64,000 bases of DNA from Massilia sp. PDC64 (GTDB lineage Bacteria; Pseudomonadota; Gammaproteobacteria; Burkholderiales; Burkholderiaceae_D), in contig NZ_FMZS01000008.1 in assembly GCF_900101265.1 (NCBI RefSeq), forward strand, positions 248,001 to 312,000. Reading direction: 5' to 3'. Below, piece by piece: positions 61,522 through 64,000 of the stretch. Below the pieces are notes generated by a model that saw only the letters and a program-made list of their open reading frames with translations, searched no databases and was not told where the DNA came from. A program made the position numbers and the translations under genes. Position 1 is the first letter of the stretch; every line of letters starts with the position of its first letter.

Positions 61522-62673
61522 TTATGCCGCGGACGGCGGGATGGTCAGCAATCGCTCCAGCGTGCGCCGGTAGATGTTCTTGAGCGGATCGATGTAACGC
61601 ACTTCGATGTGCTCGTCGATCTTGTGGATGCTGTCGTTGGGTGGCCCGAATTCTATCACCTGGGGACAGATGCGGGCGATGAAGCGGCCGTCCGACGTGC
61701 CGCCCGTGGTCGAGAGTTCCGTCGTCACGCCCAGTTCCTGCTTGATCGCGCCGCAGATCGCGTCCGACAGCGTGCCTTTCGGCGTGAGGAACGGGTGGCC
61801 GGACAATGTCCATTTCAGGTCGTAGTCGAGGCCGTGACGGTCGAGGATCGCGTGCACGCGCGCCTGCAGGCTCTCGGCCGTGCTGGCGGTGGAGAAACGG
61901 AAATTGAAATCGACCTTCAGTTCGCCCGGGATCACGTTCGTCGCGCCGGTACCTGCCGCGATGTTGGACACCTGCCAGCTCGTCGGCGGAAAGTATTCGT
62001 TGCCGTCATCCCATTTCTCGGCTGCAAGCTCGGCCAGCGCCGGCGCGGCGAGGTGGATCGGGTTGCGGGCTAGGTGCGGGTAGGCGATGTGGCCCTGCAC
62101 GCCCTTGACGACGAGGCAGCCGGACAGCGAGCCGCGGCGGCCGTTCTTGATCATGTCGCCCAGCACGTGGCTGGACGTCGGTTCGCCCACGAGGCAGTAA
62201 TCGATCGTCTCGCCCCGTTCTTCCAGCAGGTCGCAGACGATGACGGTGCCGTCGGTGGCGGGGCCTTCCTCGTCGGACGTGAGCAGGAACGCGATGGAGC
62301 CCATGTGGTCCGGATGCGCGGCGACGAATTCCTCGACGGCGACGACCATGGCGGCGATCGACGTCTTCATGTCCGACGCGCCGCGGCCGTACAGCTTGCC
62401 GTCGCGCCGTGTCGGCACGAACGGTTGCGACGCCCACTGGTTCGCGGGCCCGGTCGGCACGACGTCCGTGTGGCCGGCGAACACGAACACGGGCGACGTG
62501 TCGCCGCGCCGGGCCCACAAATTCGTCACGCCGTTCGACTCGATCGTCTCGCAGCGAAAGCCGAGCGGCGCCAGCAGGGCCTGCAGCTTCTGCTGGCAGC
62601 CTTTATCCTGCGGCGTGACGGAGTCGAGCGCGATCAGCTCTTCCGTGAGGAGTTGGGTACGGGACGGTTTCAT
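61522..62673 (-). CDS. dapE: Succinyl-diaminopimelate desuccinylase DapE
   Basis: A 383-residue di-zinc hydrolase of the lysine and peptidoglycan diaminopimelate pathway. Metal and catalytic residues are visible: His68 and Asp70 (FAGHTDVVP), Asp101 (YGRGASDMK), Glu135-136 (TSDEEGPA), and the C-terminal zinc His in the IEFGPPNDSIHKIDEH region. Its start overlaps the ArsC-like gene stop by four bases. Confidence 0.95.
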   Translation of the reverse strand: MKPSRTQLLTEELIALDSVTPQDKGCQQKLQALLAPLGFRCETIESNGVTNLWARRGDTSPVFVFAGHTDVVPTGPANQWASQPFVPTRRDGKLYGRGASDMKTSIAAMVVAVEEFVAAHPDHMGSIAFLLTSDEEGPATDGTVIVCDLLEERGETIDYCLVGEPTSSHVLGDMIKNGRRGSLSGCLVVKGVQGHIAYPHLARNPIHLAAPALAELAAEKWDDGNEYFPPTSWQVSNIAAGTGATNVIPGELKVDFNFRFSTASTAESLQARVHAILDRHGLDYDLKWTLSGHPFLTPKGTLSDAICGAIKQELGVTTELSTTGGTSDGRFIARICPQVIEFGPPNDSIHKIDEHIEVRYIDPLKNIYRRTLERLLTIPPSAA

Positions 62674-63032
62674 GCGGGCCAGTCTCCGAACAGGTGTTCG
62701 TACTGGTCGGCGGAAAAGCCGACGGACACGCGGCCGTCGCCTTCCAGCACGGGGCGCTTGATGACGGACGGATTCTCCAGCATCAGGTCGAGGGCGCTCG
62801 CTTTGTCGACGACCTGCGCGCGGCGCTCGTCGGAGAGCTTGCGCCACGTGGTGCCCTTGCGGTTGACGAGCGTTTCCCAATCGATCTGCTCGAGCCAGCG
62901 CGCGACGGTGGCGCGGTCCAGGCCTTGTTTCTTGAAGTCGTGGAAATCGAATGCCTGGCCGTTGTCGGCGAGCCAGGTGCGGGCTTTCTTGACGGTGTCG
63001 CAGTTGGGAATGCCGTAGAGGGTCTTCTTCAT
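62670..63032 (-). CDS. ArsC/Spx family protein (YffB-like)
   Basis: A 120-residue thioredoxin-fold protein with a single Cys in GIPNCDTVKKA (about residue 11), as in YffB/Spx-like proteins rather than true arsenate reductases. It is encoded directly before dapE with overlapping ends, the same order as in E. coli (yffB-dapE). Function is not settled; a glutathione-dependent reductase is one proposal for YffB. Confidence 0.9.
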   Translation of the reverse strand: MKKTLYGIPNCDTVKKARTWLADNGQAFDFHDFKKQGLDRATVARWLEQIDWETLVNRKGTTWRKLSDERRAQVVDKASALDLMLENPSVIKRPVLEGDGRVSVGFSADQYEHLFGDWPA

Positions 63033-63157
63033 GGCGGGGTGGTCTTGCTGTTCGGGAAGGCGCGAAGGATAGCACAGGGCGGCTGTCCACCCACTAGTAT
63101 AGCAATGTCGTCGACCTGGCCCTGCCGGCGGCTACGCAACGCATTGCCGAGGGACGT

Positions 63158-63937
63158 TCAAGGGAAGATCTTGTCGAGCAAGTAGCAGCTTGCATTCCAC
63201 ATGGCGTGGAACGCCATTGCGGAAACCAATCCATAACGCAGGCGGAAATAACTCAGGAACATGCCTGTGACGACCTGCGAAGAGACGATAAACACCGTGA
63301 GGCAGGCAAGCCACCCGTTGGTCGTCGGGATCGTAAAATTGCCGAGGTGGGCAAGGCCGAACACGACCGCATAACCCCATACGATGAGGCGATATCGAGT
63401 CAGGAAAGCACGTCCTCGCGCCATGTGCAGGGCAAATTTTCCGGCATGGTCAAGGTGCCGCTGGCGAACGCGGTCGACGAGTATCACAGCAGTAACAACG
63501 CCGGACAGGACGAGCGCGGCCTGCCATGCGCCGAAAAAGAGCGTTATCAGCACAGGTTGCACCGCGAGTGCAGTGGTCGCGTTGCGCAGGCCGCCCCGAA
63601 ACACCGGTTCCTCAACCAGTGGGGCGACCACGACCGAGAGAAGCAGCAAGCGGGTGCCTGACCCATCCAACGTCGATTTCACGCCGAGCAGTTTGATCAG
63701 TCCAACCAGCATCGGTGCGAGGATGATCGCAGAAAACACCCAGCAGGCTGCCCATACCGCCGCGAGGCGCCAGGTGATGCCGGACTTGCCGACGTCAGCA
63801 GGATGCCGGCGTGTTGGACGCCAACAGAACAGTGCCAAGTGACCCAGTTCGGCACGAATTTTCGACGCCCATTCCTTCAAAAGCGGCGCGCGCCACGTGA
63901 CTGCCCTGTCGTCTGTCTCTGCTGCGTGCGGCACCAT
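63158..63937 (-). CDS. CPBP intramembrane metalloprotease; frame open to the right edge
   Basis: A 259-residue membrane protein of the CAAX/Abi type. The EExxxR motif lies in APLVEEPVFRGG (Glu109, Glu110, Arg114), and later motifs are GLAHLG and MAFHAMWN. The ATG at 63937 is a possible start, but the same frame stays open without a stop through 64000 (reading LAQRYGCQLVITDNN before it), so the true start may lie outside the window. Members process prenylated or other membrane proteins. No neighbour gives a clearer role. Confidence 0.82.
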   Translation of the reverse strand: MVPHAAETDDRAVTWRAPLLKEWASKIRAELGHLALFCWRPTRRHPADVGKSGITWRLAAVWAACWVFSAIILAPMLVGLIKLLGVKSTLDGSGTRLLLLSVVVAPLVEEPVFRGGLRNATTALAVQPVLITLFFGAWQAALVLSGVVTAVILVDRVRQRHLDHAGKFALHMARGRAFLTRYRLIVWGYAVVFGLAHLGNFTIPTTNGWLACLTVFIVSSQVVTGMFLSYFRLRYGLVSAMAFHAMWNASCYLLDKIFP

Positions 63938-64000
63938 GATGCAGTGTGAAAGTGTGTTGTTGTCCGTGATGACCAGCTGGCACCCATACCGTTGGGCAAG

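Noticed and set aside
1..64000. CRISPR array, prophage, intact insertion sequence, tRNA or rRNA
   Set aside because: No regularly spaced repeats, phage structural genes, transposase genes or recognisable RNA genes were seen on either strand.

Overview
The window is 64 kb of high-GC DNA with dense coding on both strands. The content points to a betaproteobacterium of the Oxalobacteraceae, most likely Massilia or a close relative. Supporting features are PEP-CTERM sorting, an OmpR/EnvZ pair, a betaproteobacterial arsC-dapE-prmB run, many exported proteins, and REP-like palindromes between genes. The genus is inferred from gene families and codon use, not from an rRNA. I saw no rRNA, tRNA, CRISPR array, phage or intact insertion sequence.

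Layout. 1-6 kb: a basic protein tail, an exported alpha/beta hydrolase with a TPR tail, a small exported protein, and a sodium:solute symporter followed by sppA, closed by a strong terminator. 6-16 kb: a four-gene RND efflux operon (mdtA, mdtB, mdtC and a NodT-type outer-membrane factor) plus a small membrane protein. A four-copy repeat element then sits between convergent stops. 16-22 kb: a bile-acid-symporter-like carrier, a rhamnogalacturonan lyase lipoprotein with a PEP-CTERM protein, and an S46 peptidase. 22-29 kb (minus strand): a six-gene operon of adaptor, ABC ATPase, two MacB/FtsX permeases, an NtrC-type regulator and its histidine kinase. A consensus sigma-54 promoter and two tandem palindromes lie upstream of it. 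29-34 kb: pnuC with a nicotinamide riboside kinase, a TonB-dependent receptor behind a TPP riboswitch, and a VirK/YbjX protein. 34-39 kb: glutathione transferase, dkgB-like reductase, MFS exporter, LysR regulator and PhzF-like isomerase. 39-43 kb: an acyltransferase of the autoinducer-synthase type and a GGDEF/EAL protein.

43-47 kb: a three-gene membrane dehydrogenase operon of the gluconate 2-dehydrogenase type (Tat-exported small subunit, GMC flavoprotein, dihaem lipoprotein cytochrome c). 47-50 kb: a DMT carrier, small exported or membrane proteins, an AraC regulator, a candidate small RNA with a strong terminator, and a YXWGXW protein. 50-58.5 kb: envZ-ompR with a tandem direct-repeat box upstream, a small periplasmic protein, a DUF342/FapA protein, an ACE-like M2 peptidase, an HDOD protein and a CheW protein. 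58.5-64 kb: an ABC-F ATPase, prmB, dapE, an ArsC-like protein and a CPBP membrane protease whose frame runs off the right edge.

The most informative regulatory signals are four. They are the sigma-54 promoter with tandem palindromes ahead of the ABC/two-component operon, the TPP riboswitch that marks a TonB receptor as a thiamine-type importer, the candidate sRNA near 49.6 kb, and the OmpR-like box upstream of ompR.
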